From assembly GCA_903951825.1 (NCBI GenBank), contig CAJBDJ010000004.1:31571-95570 (forward strand): DNA of 64,000 bases. Direction: 5' to 3'. A model generated the notes under the pieces. The model was not told where the DNA came from, did no database searches, and saw only the letters and a program-made list of their open reading frames with translations. Positions 47,537 to 57,279 of the stretch are shown one piece after another; the first letter of the stretch is position 1; each line of letters begins with the position of its first letter. A program made the translations under genes and the position numbers. The stretch comes from an uncultured Pseudomonadota bacterium (GTDB taxonomy: Bacteria; Pseudomonadota; Gammaproteobacteria; Burkholderiales; Rhodocyclaceae).

Positions 47537-48846
47537 TGATCATGCATAAAATTTCCCGCTCTTGTCTGGCTTGGCTCCTCCTGCTCGGTGCGTTGTCGAC
47601 GCCGGTATTGGCGGCATCGCCGGAACCTCTGGAGGCGGATCACATTGTCGCCGTCGTCGGTGACGAGGTAATCACCGCTTATGACCTCAGTACCCGCCTT
47701 GAATCGGCGCTCAGGCAGTTGAAGCAGCAAGGAACGCCGCTGCCGCCGGCGGATGTGCTGGAGCGCCAGATGCTTGAACGGCTGATCATGGATCGCGTGC
47801 AATTGCAGTTCGCCAAAGAGACCGGCCTGCGCGTCGACGACGTGCTGCTCGATCAGGCGATGGGGCGTATTGCCGCCGGCAACAAATTGACCCCACCGCA
47901 GTTCCGCCTTGCGCTGGAGAAGGACGGTATCGACTACGCCAAGTTTCGCGAGGAAATTCGCGCCGAAATCATCACGACCCGTCTGCGTGAGCGCGAGGTC
48001 GACAGCAAACTGGTGATTTCCGACGGCGAAATTGACAACCACCTGGCTACGCAGGCGGCGAGCGGCGGCAATGAGGAATACCAGTTGGCGCACATTCTGC
48101 TGCGGGCGCCGGAGTCGGCGAGCCCGGAGCAGCTGCAAAAACTGCGCCTGCGCGGTGAACAAGCCCTGAAACGGGCGCGCGCCGGCGAAAACTTTGCCGA
48201 GTTGGCCGCCGGTTTTTCCGATGCGCCCGATGCCCTGCAAGGTGGCAATCTCGGCTGGCGCCCGTTGAACCGGATGCCGACGCTCTATGCTGACGCCGCC
48301 GGCAAGCTGGCCGACGGACAAGTCAGCGAACTCTTGCGCTCATCGGCCGGCTTTCATGTCGTCAAACTCCTGGCCAGACGAGGCGGCAGCGCCACCGCCT
48401 CGATCCAGCAGACGCGCGCCCGGCATATCCTGATCAAGGTCAGCGAAGTGGTTTCGGAAGCCGATGCCAGACACAAGATGGAAGCGGTACGCGAACGCAT
48501 CGTCAATGGCGTTGATTTCGCTGAACAGGCAAGGCTCTACTCGCAGGATGGTTCGGCACCCAAAGGCGGTGACCTGGGATGGTTGAATCCCGGCGATACG
48601 GTGCCCGAGTTCGAGGGCGCCATGAACCTGCTCAAGGAAAACGAGTTGAGCCCGGTCGTGCAAACCCCCTTCGGGATGCATTTGCTGCAGGTTCTTGAAC
48701 GGCGCGAGCGCGACGTCACCGCCGAACGCCAGCGTGGCGTTGCCCGGCAGGCGATTCGCGAGCGCAAACTCGACGAAGCCTATCAGGATTGGCTGCGCCA
48801 GCTGCGTGATCGCACCTACGTCGAAAACCGTCTGCAAGAACGCTGA
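47533..48846 (+). CDS. surA: Periplasmic chaperone/peptidyl-prolyl isomerase SurA
   Basis: 437-aa exported chaperone of outer-membrane proteins. Signal peptide ([19 protein letters not shown]), SurA_N domain (about 30-170; [14 protein letters not shown]), two parvulin domains (about 180-280, [10 protein letters not shown]; about 290-390, [12 protein letters not shown]) and a C-terminal helix. The start overlaps the lptD stop by 4 nt; an ATG three residues further is an alternative. Confidence 0.96.
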   Translation: MMIMHKISRSCLAWLLLLGALSTPVLAASPEPLEADHIVAVVGDEVITAYDLSTRLESALRQLKQQGTPLPPADVLERQMLERLIMDRVQLQFAKETGLRVDDVLLDQAMGRIAAGNKLTPPQFRLALEKDGIDYAKFREEIRAEIITTRLREREVDSKLVISDGEIDNHLATQAASGGNEEYQLAHILLRAPESASPEQLQKLRLRGEQALKRARAGENFAELAAGFSDAPDALQGGNLGWRPLNRMPTLYADAAGKLADGQVSELLRSSAGFHVVKLLARRGGSATASIQQTRARHILIKVSEVVSEADARHKMEAVRERIVNGVDFAEQARLYSQDGSAPKGGDLGWLNPGDTVPEFEGAMNLLKENELSPVVQTPFGMHLLQVLERRERDVTAERQRGVARQAIRERKLDEAYQDWLRQLRDRTYVENRLQER

Positions 48847-49829
48847 TGCGACCGATTATTGCCGTCACCAGCGGCGAGCCGGCCGGTATCGGCCCCGAGC
48901 TCTGTTTGCGCCTGGCCGGCTATCGAGGCGACGGGCGTCCGGTCGTCCTGGGCGATCGCCACTTGCTGGCAGCACGCGCCGCTGCCCTGGGTTTGAAGCT
49001 TCACCTGCAGGAATTTGACGCCGACAAGGCTGTCGCTCGCGACGCACTGGAAATCCTCCACCTGCCGCTCGCCGTCCCGGCCGTGGCCGGCCAGTTGAAT
49101 GCCGCCAACGCCTGCTACGTTCTCGCCCTGCTTGATCGTGCCGTCGCCGGTTGCCAGTCGGGCGAATTTGCCGCGATGACCACCGCGCCGCTGCATAAGG
49201 GCGTGATCAACGAAGCCGGCATCCCTTTTACCGGCCATACCGAATATCTCGCTGAAAAAACCGCCACGCCGCGGGTGGTCATGATGCTGGCCGGCGCGAC
49301 GCCGGCCGGCCCCCTGCGCGTTGCCCTGGCGACCACCCATTTGCCGCTAAAGGATGTGCCGGCGGCGATCAACGCCGAATTGCTGGAACAAACCCTGCTG
49401 ATTCTCGATGCCGACCTGCGCCGCAAATACGGCCTGAGCACGCCCCGCATCCTCGTTACCGGACTCAATCCGCACGCCGGCGAAGGCGGCTACCTCGGTC
49501 GTGAAGAAATTGACGTCATCATTCCGGTGCTCGCCCGGCTGCGCACCCGTGGCCTCTGCCTGAGCGGCCCGCATCCGGCCGACACCCTGTTCACCCCACC
49601 GTTACTGGCACAGGGCGATGCCGTGCTGGCGATGTACCACGATCAGGGTTTGGCGCCGCTCAAATACGCCACCTTCGGGCACGGCATCAATGTCACCCTC
49701 GGGCTGCCGATCATTCGCACCTCGGTCGATCACGGCACGGCGCTCGACCTCGCCGGCAGTGGTCGCGCCGACCCCGGCAGCCTCCTTGAAGCACTGGACG
49801 AGGCAGCCCGCATGGCAGGGGCGCGATGA
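48846..49829 (+). CDS. pdxA: 4-Hydroxythreonine-4-phosphate dehydrogenase
   Basis: 327-aa NAD enzyme of vitamin B6 synthesis. Motifs: [13 protein letters not shown] at the N-terminus, [46 protein letters not shown] and [12 protein letters not shown], carrying the metal-binding His residues. It overlaps surA by 1 nt and rsmA by 4 nt. Confidence 0.96.
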   Translation: MRPIIAVTSGEPAGIGPELCLRLAGYRGDGRPVVLGDRHLLAARAAALGLKLHLQEFDADKAVARDALEILHLPLAVPAVAGQLNAANACYVLALLDRAVAGCQSGEFAAMTTAPLHKGVINEAGIPFTGHTEYLAEKTATPRVVMMLAGATPAGPLRVALATTHLPLKDVPAAINAELLEQTLLILDADLRRKYGLSTPRILVTGLNPHAGEGGYLGREEIDVIIPVLARLRTRGLCLSGPHPADTLFTPPLLAQGDAVLAMYHDQGLAPLKYATFGHGINVTLGLPIIRTSVDHGTALDLAGSGRADPGSLLEALDEAARMAGAR

Positions 49830-50641
49830 AAGGCCACGTTGCCCGCAAGCGCTTCGGGCAAAACTTCTTGATTGATAGCGGCATCATTGCGGCGATTGTC
49901 AGCGCCGTCGCCCCCCGGCGTGGCGATACCGTCGTTGAAATCGGCCCCGGTCTGGGGGCGATTACCGACCCCTTACTGGCGCGCGTCGATCATCTGCACG
50001 TTGTCGAAATCGACCGCGACCTGATCGCCCGCCTCAAAAAACAGCATCCACCGGAGCGCATGACGATTCACGAAGGCGATGCGCTGGCCTTCGATTTTTC
50101 AACAATCGGTCGCGAATTGCGCCTCGTCGGCAACCTGCCTTACAACATCTCGACCCCGCTGCTCTTCCACCTTGCGGCGGCCGCCGAAATCGTTCATGAC
50201 ATGCATTTCATGCTGCAAAAAGAAGTCGTCGAGCGCATGGTCGCGGCGCCCGGCGACAGCGATTTCGGCCGAATTTCGGTGATGTTGCAATACCGTTTTC
50301 ATATTGAGTCGCTGATTGATGTGCCGCCGGAAAGTTTCGAGCCGGCGCCCAAGGTGCAGTCAGCCGTCGTTCGCCTGATCCCGAAAGCGCTTGCCGAACT
50401 CAAGGCGCAGCAGATCGAAAAACTCTCGCAAGTTGTCCAGGCGGCTTTCTCGCAACGCCGCAAAATGCTCCGCAACACACTCAAGGGCACCCTCGGCGAT
50501 GCCGGATTTGCCGCCCTCGGTATCGACCCGACGCAACGCGCCGAAGATATCCCGGTCGACGACTACGTGCGCATGGCCAATTACCTGACGCCACCGACAC
50601 CGCGCAATCATGTCTCAGTTGCACAAGCCCCCGAGTCCTAG
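49826..50641 (+). CDS. rsmA: 16S rRNA dimethyladenosine transferase
   Basis: 271-aa methyltransferase that dimethylates two adjacent adenines in the 3' hairpin of 16S r[14 protein letters not shown] opens the family, followed by [16 protein letters not shown] (SAM site), [17 protein letters not shown] (catalytic NLPY) and [17 protein letters not shown]. Last gene of the lptD operon; a bidirectional terminator lies about 140 nt beyond. Confidence 0.97.
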   Translation: MKGHVARKRFGQNFLIDSGIIAAIVSAVAPRRGDTVVEIGPGLGAITDPLLARVDHLHVVEIDRDLIARLKKQHPPERMTIHEGDALAFDFSTIGRELRLVGNLPYNISTPLLFHLAAAAEIVHDMHFMLQKEVVERMVAAPGDSDFGRISVMLQYRFHIESLIDVPPESFEPAPKVQSAVVRLIPKALAELKAQQIEKLSQVVQAAFSQRRKMLRNTLKGTLGDAGFAALGIDPTQRAEDIPVDDYVRMANYLTPPTPRNHVSVAQAPES

Positions 50642-50782
50642 CCGCCGGGCTTGATCTGAGCAGGCTTATAAAGTCGGGACTGGAAGGTCGAAATTGGCTC
50701 ATTTTTGTCTGAAGTGGCATCACTCACCGGGAATGTCCGGGCAAGCTGACTCAACCAACGGATTCAGGGAGCAGAAAACAAA

Positions 50783-50806
50783 AAAGCCAACCTGATGGTT
50801 GGCTTT
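50783..50806. terminator. Bidirectional terminator between rsmA and tRNA-Lys
   Basis: Perfect 10-bp stem AAAGCCAACC / GGTTGGCTTT with a 4-nt loop. The right side is followed by CTTTCG (rightward, weaker); leftward transcripts gain a long U-run from the A-rich left flank. It can end both the lptD operon and tRNA-Lys transcription. Confidence 0.85.
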
Positions 50807-50834
50807 CTTTCGTTGTCTAGCAAGGCTCTTTAAC

Positions 50835-50910
50835 TGGTGGGTCGGCCGAGATTCGAACTCGGGACCAACGGATTAAAAGTCCGCTGCTCTACCGACTGAG
50901 CTACCGACCC
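50835..50910 (-). tRNA. tRNA-Lys (anticodon TTT)
   Basis: 76-nt tRNA with encoded CCA. Acceptor strands GGGTCGG (from 50910) and CCGACCC pair fully; the D-loop has AGCTCAGTCGGTAGAGC; the anticodon loop reads CTTTTAA (anticodon TTT); the T-arm contains GTTCGAATC. Confidence 0.97.
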
Positions 50911-50986
50911 ACAGAAAGAGGCAAGATTATAACCAGATTTTTCGATTTTGCCAATTTTGGAAATGACCCGTAAAAAGGAAGGCAGA

Positions 50987-51018
50987 AAAAAGCCCAACCG
51001 CTCAGGGTTGGGCTTTTT
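50987..51018 (-). terminator. Terminator after the intron-containing tRNA-Ile
   Basis: 13-bp stem (AAAAAGCCCAACC / GGTTGGGCTTTTT) with a 6-nt loop, located 4 nt beyond the tRNA 3' end in the leftward direction; the stem's own A-tract gives the U-run. It separates tRNA-Ile from tRNA-Lys transcription. Confidence 0.87.
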
Positions 51019-51022
51019 AATT

Positions 51023-51392
51023 TGGTGGGCCCGCACGGACTTGAACCGTGGACCAAAGGATTCTAGCGCTTTCAACTTTCGTTGCTGAAGTTCAAATTAC
51101 CAATTCAGAACTCCATTCACGCTACGGACTATCTCACCACCTTCTACGCTGGATGCCGAAGCATTCAGTGCGGTCAGGCGTCGGGCGCTCAAGGCGGTTA
51201 TTAAGGGGGCTGCACCCCTCCGCTAGTCTCTGCACCTTCCGGAGTTGTAACTCCGGCTTGGCTCAGGGTTGCCGTACATGCGTTGCGCTGCATGGTTAGG
51301 TTTCCCTGAATTCACCCGATTTTTCAATCGTCATTTCTGACGAAAGTCACCATTGATGAGTCCTCTGCTCTAACCAACTGAGCTACAGGCCC
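51023..51392 (-). tRNA. tRNA-Ile (anticodon CAT, lysidine type), split by an intron
   Basis: The gene is in two exons: 51392-51356 (37 nt, ending in the anticodon CAT) and 51062-51023 (40 nt, including CCA). Joined, they form a complete 77-nt cloverleaf: acceptor GGGCCTG with CGGGCCC (one G-U pair), D-arm AGCTCAGTTGGTTAGAGC, anticodon arm AGGA-CTCATAA-TCCT and T-arm with GGTTCAAGTCC. The overall sequence resembles tRNA-Ile2 (CAU), in which C34 becomes lysidine, rather than elongator tRNA-Met; this is a comparison from memory. The intervening 293 nt is a group I intron. It lies 93 nt downstream of rpoD. Confidence 0.9.
51063..51355 (-). ncRNA. Self-splicing group I intron in the tRNA-Ile anticodon loop
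   Basis: 293 nt inserted directly after anticodon CAT. The exon end TCAT pairs with GTGA (51350-51347) to form P1 with a U-G at the 5' splice site; the intron ends in G (51063). Core elements match the Azoarcus tRNA-Ile intron: AAACCTAA, GGCAACCCTGAGCCAAGC (P4-P6 strand), GAAGGTGCAGAGACTAG (P7 5' strand) and GATAGTCC (P7 3' strand). Extra hairpins are visible: CGTCA-GAAA-TGACG (P2), CCGGAGT-TACA-ACTCCGG (P6), ATGC-TTCG-GCAT (P8 region) and CAAC-GAAA-GTTG (P9). It has no room for an endonuclease gene. The Azoarcus intron is about 205 nt; this one is longer, mainly around P2, P8 and P9. Confidence 0.92.
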
Positions 51393-51485
51393 GAAACTGC
51401 AATTCTACCGGCAGTGCGCTGTTTAGGCGAGGCGCCGGCCTTGGGTTGTCTTGATAGACGGCAAAAAGTTAATCGGCGGCGTAAA

Positions 51486-53453
51486 TCAATTGCCGTTGTT
51501 GTCGACGAAGCTGCGCAGTTTGTCGGAGCGGCTCGGATGCCGCAGCTTGCGCAGGGCTTTGGCTTCGATCTGACGGATGCGTTCGCGGGTGACGTCGAAT
51601 TGCTTGCCGACTTCTTCCAGCGTATGGTCTGTATTCATCTCGATGCCGAAACGCATACGCAAAACCTTGGCTTCGCGGGTTGTCAGGGTGTCGAGGATTT
51701 CTTTGGTGACGCCGCGCAGACTCGAGTACATCGCCGCGTCAGCCGGAGCCAGGGTCGAGGAATCCTCGATGAAATCGCCGAGATGGGAATCATCGTCGTC
51801 TCCGATCGGCGTTTCCATGGAGATGGGCTCCTTGGAAATTTTCATGATCTTGCGGATTTTGTCTTCCGGCATTTCCATCTTCCGGGCCAGTGTCGCCGGA
51901 TCAGGTTCGGCACCCGTTTCTTGAAGTATCTGGCGGCTGATCCGGTTCATTTTGTTGATCGTTTCGATCATGTGCACCGGAATGCGGATGGTTCTGGCCT
52001 GGTCGGCAATCGAACGGGTGATGGCCTGACGAATCCACCAGGTAGCGTAGGTCGAGAATTTGTAGCCGCGACGGTATTCGAATTTATCGACTGCCTTCAT
52101 CAAACCGATATTGCCTTCCTGGATCAAGTCAAGGAACTGCAGGCCGCGATTGGTGTATTTCTTGGCAATCGAGATGACCAGCCGCAGATTGGCCTCGGTC
52201 ATTTCGCGCTTGGCGCGGCGAGCCTTGGCTTCGCCGGTGGACATTTGCTTGTTGATGTCCTTTAAATCCTTGAGCGGAATGCCGATGTGATCCTGGAGGG
52301 CGAGCAGCCTTTTTTGCTCTTCCTTGATGGCCGGGCCGTTGCGGGTCAGGATGGCGACGTAGATCTTTGGCGCCGCAGCAATTTCGCCATCTGCCCAGTC
52401 GAGATTGACCTCGTTGCCGGGGAAGGACTGAATAAAGTGCTGACGCGGCATCTTGACGCGCTCAACGCAGATTTGCTGAATTTTTCTTTCGGCGCGGCGC
52501 ACGGTGTCGACCATGCTGCGGACGCTGTCGCAGAGGCGCTCGATCGAGCGCGAGGTGAAACGGATGTTGAGTAGTTCGTTGGATATTTGCTGTTGCAGCT
52601 TGAGGTATCCCTTGTCGTGCGCCCCCTTGCTGCGCAGCAGCTTTTGCATTTTGACGTGCAGCGCACGAATGATCGCGAAGCGCTCCAGTGCTTCGGTTTT
52701 CAGTTGTAGCAGCGATGCGGAAACGGCACCGGCACCGCCGTCGTCTTCAACGTCTTCGTCCTCTTCGTCGCCGAGCTCTTCAGGCAGGCCGGCGACCGGC
52801 GGGGCTTCTTCGGCATTCGGGTCGATGACACCGTCGACCAGTTCGTCGATGCGCATTTCTTCGCTCTCGACCTTGGTTACCAGTTCGAGGATATCGGTGA
52901 TCGTCGTCGGACAGGCCGAAATGGCCTGAACCATGTGCTTGAGGCCGTCTTCAATACGTTTGGCGATTTCGATTTCGCCCTCGCGGGTGAGTAGTTCGAC
53001 CGTCCCCATTTCGCGCATGTACATGCGCACCGGGTCGGTTGTCCGGCCGAATTCGGAATCCACCGTTGACAACGCTTGCTCAGCTTGTTCTTCAACATCT
53101 TCGTCGTCGTTGGCGGCGACGGCAGCGTCGGACATCAAGAGATCTTCGGCCGCCGGAGCTTCATCAAACACCTTGATGCTCATGTCGCTGAAAGTGGAAA
53201 TGATGGCTTCGATGCTTTCTGCATCAACGACATCGTCGGGTAGGTGGTCGTTGATTTCGGCGTAAGTTAGGTAGCCGCGATCCTTGCCGAGCTTGATCAG
53301 CGCCTTGAGGCGGGTTTTGCGCGCTTCGGCATCGAGTGGTTCAGGCTTCTCTGCCATTGCGCCGCGCAGCAGCGCTTTTTCAGCGGCGCGCTCCTTGGCC
53401 TTGCTCAGGCGAGGCTTGGGAGCCTCGTCGACGATGTCTGTTGCCTTAGCCAT
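51486..53453 (-). CDS. rpoD: RNA polymerase sigma factor RpoD (sigma-70)
   Basis: 655-aa housekeeping sigma factor. Region 1.1 is near the N-terminus ([20 protein letters not shown]), then an acidic non-conserved insert (about 225-255; [14 protein letters not shown]). Regions 2.1-2.4 contain [40 protein letters not shown] and [20 protein letters not shown]. Region 4.2 is [20 protein letters not shown]. It is the distal gene of the rpsU-yqeY-dnaG-rpoD macromolecular-synthesis series, 56 nt after dnaG. Confidence 0.98.
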   Translation of the reverse strand: MAKATDIVDEAPKPRLSKAKERAAEKALLRGAMAEKPEPLDAEARKTRLKALIKLGKDRGYLTYAEINDHLPDDVVDAESIEAIISTFSDMSIKVFDEAPAAEDLLMSDAAVAANDDEDVEEQAEQALSTVDSEFGRTTDPVRMYMREMGTVELLTREGEIEIAKRIEDGLKHMVQAISACPTTITDILELVTKVESEEMRIDELVDGVIDPNAEEAPPVAGLPEELGDEEDEDVEDDGGAGAVSASLLQLKTEALERFAIIRALHVKMQKLLRSKGAHDKGYLKLQQQISNELLNIRFTSRSIERLCDSVRSMVDTVRRAERKIQQICVERVKMPRQHFIQSFPGNEVNLDWADGEIAAAPKIYVAILTRNGPAIKEEQKRLLALQDHIGIPLKDLKDINKQMSTGEAKARRAKREMTEANLRLVISIAKKYTNRGLQFLDLIQEGNIGLMKAVDKFEYRRGYKFSTYATWWIRQAITRSIADQARTIRIPVHMIETINKMNRISRQILQETGAEPDPATLARKMEMPEDKIRKIMKISKEPISMETPIGDDDDSHLGDFIEDSSTLAPADAAMYSSLRGVTKEILDTLTTREAKVLRMRFGIEMNTDHTLEEVGKQFDVTRERIRQIEAKALRKLRHPSRSDKLRSFVDNNGN

Positions 53454-53509
53454 GACTACTATTCCTTGAATTTAGGAAAACCGCGGATTTTACTATAATT
53501 CGGCGCGCT

Positions 53510-55258
53510 TTAATCCTGCGTCTGACCGTGCTTGCCCAGCCGACCGAGGAAGTCGAGATACGCCGTTTTCTCTTCGGCACTCAGGCCGCTGACGCCAAAT
53601 TGCTGCGCTTTGGCCTGCAGCTTGGCGAAATCACGTTTTTCGCCGCCCTCATGCAAGCGGGCGAGGGTATCTCTGAATTCGCGCTCTGCCTCGCCTTCGT
53701 CAAACGCATCACCGAGAAGTTCCGAGGCGGCTTGTTCAATTTGCGACTCTTCCGGCAACCCTCGTAGTTGTTCGCGCAGGCCGGCGTATGTCGATACCTC
53801 ATGATTGGCGCTCACCAGGTCGTGGAGGCGAACCAGGGCGGCGCGCTCGCCGTTGTCGGGCAAGAGTTCAAGCGGCAAGGCGGCGGCCAGGTGAGGCTGG
53901 TGAAGGACGATGCGCAAGAGGTTGCGCGTTAGCGAGGGCGCCGTCCGCCTGGCTCTGGCCGGCGCAGCAGGGATGTAGGATTTGAGTTCGCAGAGGCGCT
54001 CGACCTCGCTTTGCACGAAGCCGCTGGCTTCGGCGAGGCGCTTGACCAGTTGTAGGCGGAGCAGCGGGGTGGGCAGCTTGAGTAATAGCGGTTTGGCTTC
54101 ATAGATCAGCTGCGCCTTGCCTTCCGAGGTGGTCAGGTCGCAGCGCTGGCCGAGTTCGCGCAGGAGAAAGTCGGAAAGCGGCATTGCCTCCTTGATCAGG
54201 GTTTCAAAGGACGCCCGGCCGTGGCTGCGAATGAAGCTATCGGGATCTTCGTCCTGAGGGAGAAAGATGAAGCCGAGACGCTTGTTGTCGGCGAGCACCT
54301 CGAGTGCGTTTTCCAGCGCGCGCCAGGCGGCTTTGCGGCCGGCGTTGTCGCCATCAAAACAGAAAACAATACGATCAACTTGCCGCAGCAATTTGCTGAC
54401 ATGGGTAGTCGTGGTCGCCGTGCCGAGGGTGGCGACGGCGTTGCCGACGCCGTTTTGCGCCAGCGCGATGACGTCCATGTAGCCTTCGGTGACGACGGCG
54501 GTATTGGTCTCGCGCAGCGCCTGGCGGGCTTGCGGCAGGCCGAAGACTTCACGGCCCTTTTCAAAAAGCGGGGTTTCCGGTGAATTGAGGTATTTCGGCT
54601 CGCCCTGGTCGATGATGCGCCCGCCAAAAGCAATGGTGTCGCCCTTGGGATTGATGATTGGGATCATCAATCGGTCGCGGAAGCGATCGTAGCGATAGCC
54701 TTCGTCGTTTTGTTTGACGAGGCCAGCGAGCTCGAGATCGGCGGCGTTGTAATCGGCGAACACCGCCTTCAGGTTTTGCCGGCCATCCGGCGCATAACCG
54801 ATGCCGAAGCGAGCCGCCACCTCACCGCTGAGGCCGCGCCGCTTGCAATAATCGACGGCACGCGGCGAGGCCTTGAGCTGCTCTTTGTAATATTGGGCGG
54901 CGCGCGCCATGATCTCGATCAGCGTGCGGGTTTGCCCCGGCTTTTCATCGCTGAGGCTGCCCCCATGGCGCTCCGGCACCTGCATACCGGCTTTGCCGGC
55001 GAGTTCCTTGATCGCCTCGACGAAGCCGAGCCCCTGATACTCCATGACGAAACTAATCGCCGTGCCGTGCGCACCACAGCCGAAGCAGTGATAGAACTGC
55101 TTGCTCGGGCTGACCGTGAACGAAGGCGATTTTTCGTTGTGAAACGGGCAACAGGCGGCGTAGTTGGCGCCGGATTTTTTGAGTGGCACGTAGGTATCAA
55201 CCAGTTCGACGATGTCGATCCGGGCCAGCAAATCCTGAATGAAACTATCCGGGATCAT
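53510..55258 (-). CDS. dnaG: DNA primase
   Basis: 582-aa primase that makes RNA primers at the fork. The N-terminal zinc site (CPFHNEKSPSF ... YHCFGCG) is at about 37-65; the TOPRIM domain shows VVTEGYMDVIAL and FCFDGDNAGRKAAW; and the C-terminal helicase-binding domain follows. It lies between yqeY and rpoD. Confidence 0.97.
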   Translation of the reverse strand: MIPDSFIQDLLARIDIVELVDTYVPLKKSGANYAACCPFHNEKSPSFTVSPSKQFYHCFGCGAHGTAISFVMEYQGLGFVEAIKELAGKAGMQVPERHGGSLSDEKPGQTRTLIEIMARAAQYYKEQLKASPRAVDYCKRRGLSGEVAARFGIGYAPDGRQNLKAVFADYNAADLELAGLVKQNDEGYRYDRFRDRLMIPIINPKGDTIAFGGRIIDQGEPKYLNSPETPLFEKGREVFGLPQARQALRETNTAVVTEGYMDVIALAQNGVGNAVATLGTATTTTHVSKLLRQVDRIVFCFDGDNAGRKAAWRALENALEVLADNKRLGFIFLPQDEDPDSFIRSHGRASFETLIKEAMPLSDFLLRELGQRCDLTTSEGKAQLIYEAKPLLLKLPTPLLRLQLVKRLAEASGFVQSEVERLCELKSYIPAAPARARRTAPSLTRNLLRIVLHQPHLAAALPLELLPDNGERAALVRLHDLVSANHEVSTYAGLREQLRGLPEESQIEQAASELLGDAFDEGEAEREFRDTLARLHEGGEKRDFAKLQAKAQQFGVSGLSAEEKTAYLDFLGRLGKHGQTQD

Positions 55259-55307
55259 GGCGAGGCGTGAGTGAGGGGGTTCCTGACGACCAAGCGACCA
55301 TCCCCGC

Positions 55308-55751
55308 TTACTGCAAAGCCGCTTTGACCAGTTTTGAGACTTCGGCCATATCGGCTTTGCCGGCCAGGCGCGGCTTCAGGACGGCCATCAGTTTGCCGAT
55401 ATCGGCCGCGCCTTTGGCGCCGGTTTCGCTCACGGCGGCAAGCACGGCGGCGTGGATTTCTGCCGTGCCCATTTTTTCCGGCAGGTAGACGCCGAGGATG
55501 GCGATTTCAAATTTTTCCGCCTCGGCAAGCTCCTGGCGACCGGCGGCTTCGTATTGTGTGACACTGTCCCGGCGCTGCTTGGTCAGCTTTTCGATGACGG
55601 CAATGACGGCGTTGTCGTCGAGTTCGATGCGCTCATCGACTTCTTTCTGCTTGAGGGCGGAGAGCAGCAAGCGAATCGCGTTGAGTTTGGCGGTTTCGCG
55701 TGCCTTCATGGCCGTTTTCATGTCTTCGGTGATGCGTGCTTTGAGGCTCAT
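55308..55751 (-). CDS. GatB/YqeY domain protein
   Basis: 147-aa YqeY protein, related to the tail domain of GatB: MSLKARITEDMKTAMKARE, IRLLLSALKQKEVDERIEL, LTKQRRDSVTQYEAAGRQEL and GAKGAADIGKLMAVLKPRL. The exact role is unknown, possibly linked to tRNA. It is typical between rpsU and dnaG, as here. A hairpin terminator just upstream may limit its transcription from rpsU. Confidence 0.93.
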   Translation of the reverse strand: MSLKARITEDMKTAMKARETAKLNAIRLLLSALKQKEVDERIELDDNAVIAVIEKLTKQRRDSVTQYEAAGRQELAEAEKFEIAILGVYLPEKMGTAEIHAAVLAAVSETGAKGAADIGKLMAVLKPRLAGKADMAEVSKLVKAALQ

Positions 55752-55769
55752 TTTCGGCTTTCGTAAAGC

Positions 55770-55802
55770 AAAGAGCCGCCAGCGAGGTGCGGGCGGCTCT
55801 TT
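55770..55802 (-). terminator. Hairpin terminator/attenuator between rpsU and yqeY
   Basis: 11-bp stem AAAGAGCCGCC / GGCGGCTCTTT; read leftward it ends in TTTGCTTT. It lies in the 72-nt gap after rpsU. Such a partial terminator is known after rpsU in the E. coli operon, where it makes S21 more abundant than primase. Confidence 0.75.
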
Positions 55803-55823
55803 ATTCGCTGGGAATTTACTGGA

Positions 55824-56036
55824 TCAGTAAAGTTTCGGCGGCAGGGTCAGGCTACGGAGGCGCTTGTGCTGACGTTTGACGGCAGCGGCAGCCTTGCGCT
55901 TGCGCTCGGCGGTGGGTTTTTCGTAAAACTCGCGGGCGCGCAGTTCGGTCAACAGGCCAGTTTTTTCAACTGTCCGCTTGAAACGACGAATGGCAACTTC
56001 GAACGGCTCATTTTCCTTGACACGAATGTTCGGCAT
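55824..56036 (-). CDS. rpsU: 30S ribosomal protein S21
   Basis: 70-aa basic protein: [25 protein letters not shown]-like middle ([20 protein letters not shown]) and a Lys/Arg-rich tail. The start at 56036 has a very strong ribosome-binding site (GGGAGGGGGTGAT). First gene of the macromolecular-synthesis series; divergent from tsaD. Confidence 0.97.
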   Translation of the reverse strand: MPNIRVKENEPFEVAIRRFKRTVEKTGLLTELRAREFYEKPTAERKRKAAAAVKRQHKRLRSLTLPPKLY

Positions 56037-56129
56037 ATAAATCACCCCCTCCCGTAAGGCGCCTGCCAGGTCAAGTAAAAGGCAGTGCGCGCAAATTTGT
56101 TGTCTCCGCCAGATTGCGGAAAGCCCGGC

Positions 56130-56159
56130 AGTATATGTCAAAAAACCTTGTCGATCCAA
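56130..56159 (-). promoter_or_regulatory. Possible rpsU promoter
   Basis: Read leftward: TTGGAT (56159-56154), an 18-nt spacer and TATACT (56135-56130). This places a transcription start near 56123, about 87 nt before rpsU. A TTGACA at 56141-56136 overlaps the spacer. Read by eye only. Confidence 0.3.
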
Positions 56160-56177
56160 GTGTTAATATGCGCCCCC

Positions 56178-57212
56178 ATGTTAGTGCTTGGTGTTGAATC
56201 CTCCTGCGACGAAACCGGTGTTGCGCTCTACGACAGCGCTGCCGGCTTGCTCTCGCATGCGCTTTATTCGCAGGTGGCGATGCACGCCGAGTACGGCGGG
56301 GTGGTTCCGGAACTGGCATCGCGCGATCACATCCGGCGCCTCGTCCCGCTCTTGCGCGAGGCGCTGGGCAAGGCCGGGCGTTCCTTGCCCGAGATCGATG
56401 CAGTGGCCTACACGCGCGGCCCCGGTCTGGCGGGGGCGCTGCTCGTCGGCTGCGCTTTTGCCGAAGCCCTGGCGGTGGCGCTCGACAAGCCGACGATTGC
56501 CGTGCACCACCTCGAAGGCCACCTGCTCTCGCCCTTGCTGTCGAGCGATCCGCCGGTATTCCCGTTTGTCGCTTTACTGGTTTCCGGCGGCCACACGCAG
56601 CTGATGCGGGTGGCCGGGGTCGGTGACTACGAGTTGCTCGGCGAAACGCTCGATGATGCGGCCGGCGAGGCCTTCGACAAAAGCGGCAAGTTGCTCGGCC
56701 TGCCTTACCCGGGCGGCGCTTTGTTGTCACAGCTGGCCGAGCGGGGGACGCCGGCGGTCTATAAATTGCCGCGCCCGATGCTGCATTCCGGCGATCTCAA
56801 TTTTAGCTTTTCCGGCCTCAAGACAGCCGTCCTGACGCTGGTGCGTGAGCAGGGTGATCCCTTGAGCGAGACCTTCAAGGCGAATGCGGCGCGGGCTTTC
56901 CAGGAGGCGATGGTCGAGGTTCTGCTGAAAAAGTCGCTGATGGCGCTCAAGCAGACGGGACTCAAGCGCCTGGTCGTGGCCGGCGGGGTCGGTGCCAACA
57001 AGCAATTGCGAGCGACGCTGAATAGCGAGGCAAAACGCTATGGCTTTCGCGTTCATTACCCGGAGCTGGCATTTTGCACCGACAACGGCGCGATGATTGC
57101 GCTCGCTGGCTGCTTGCGTTTGCAGTCGGGAACGGCGGCAAAGACTGGCGGTCAATTTGCGATCCAGCCGCGCTGGCCTTTGATGGAAATGGCTCGCGAA
57201 CGGCCGCTGTAA
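56178..57212 (+). CDS. tsaD: tRNA N6-threonylcarbamoyladenosine transferase TsaD
   Basis: 344-aa ASKHA-fold protein that transfers threonylcarbamoyl to A37 of ANN-decoding tRNAs. N-terminus [17 protein letters not shown]; metal ligands in [12 protein letters not shown]; nucleotide motifs [26 protein letters not shown] and the C-terminal [13 protein letters not shown] and CTDNGAMIA. The start at 56178 gives the family length. Divergent from rpsU, as in many proteobacteria. Confidence 0.97.
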   Translation: MLVLGVESSCDETGVALYDSAAGLLSHALYSQVAMHAEYGGVVPELASRDHIRRLVPLLREALGKAGRSLPEIDAVAYTRGPGLAGALLVGCAFAEALAVALDKPTIAVHHLEGHLLSPLLSSDPPVFPFVALLVSGGHTQLMRVAGVGDYELLGETLDDAAGEAFDKSGKLLGLPYPGGALLSQLAERGTPAVYKLPRPMLHSGDLNFSFSGLKTAVLTLVREQGDPLSETFKANAARAFQEAMVEVLLKKSLMALKQTGLKRLVVAGGVGANKQLRATLNSEAKRYGFRVHYPELAFCTDNGAMIALAGCLRLQSGTAAKTGGQFAIQPRWPLMEMARERPL

Positions 57213-57279
57213 CAATCGCTGCGTATTGACCAATCACCTCATTGAGGCGTTGGGTTGGCAAGCTCTCAATGTCATGCGC

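Noticed and set aside
51023..51392. tmRNA, or a tRNA pseudogene in two fragments
   Set aside because: The two fragments join into a perfect tRNA and the sequence between them carries group I core elements and correct splice-site features; no tag-peptide reading frame or tmRNA ends are present.
51023..51392. Elongator tRNA-Met as identity of the CAT tRNA
   Set aside because: Acceptor, anticodon stem and T-arm resemble tRNA-Ile2 rather than tRNA-Met, and the known Azoarcus intron host is tRNA-Ile(CAU). An identity-element check would settle it.
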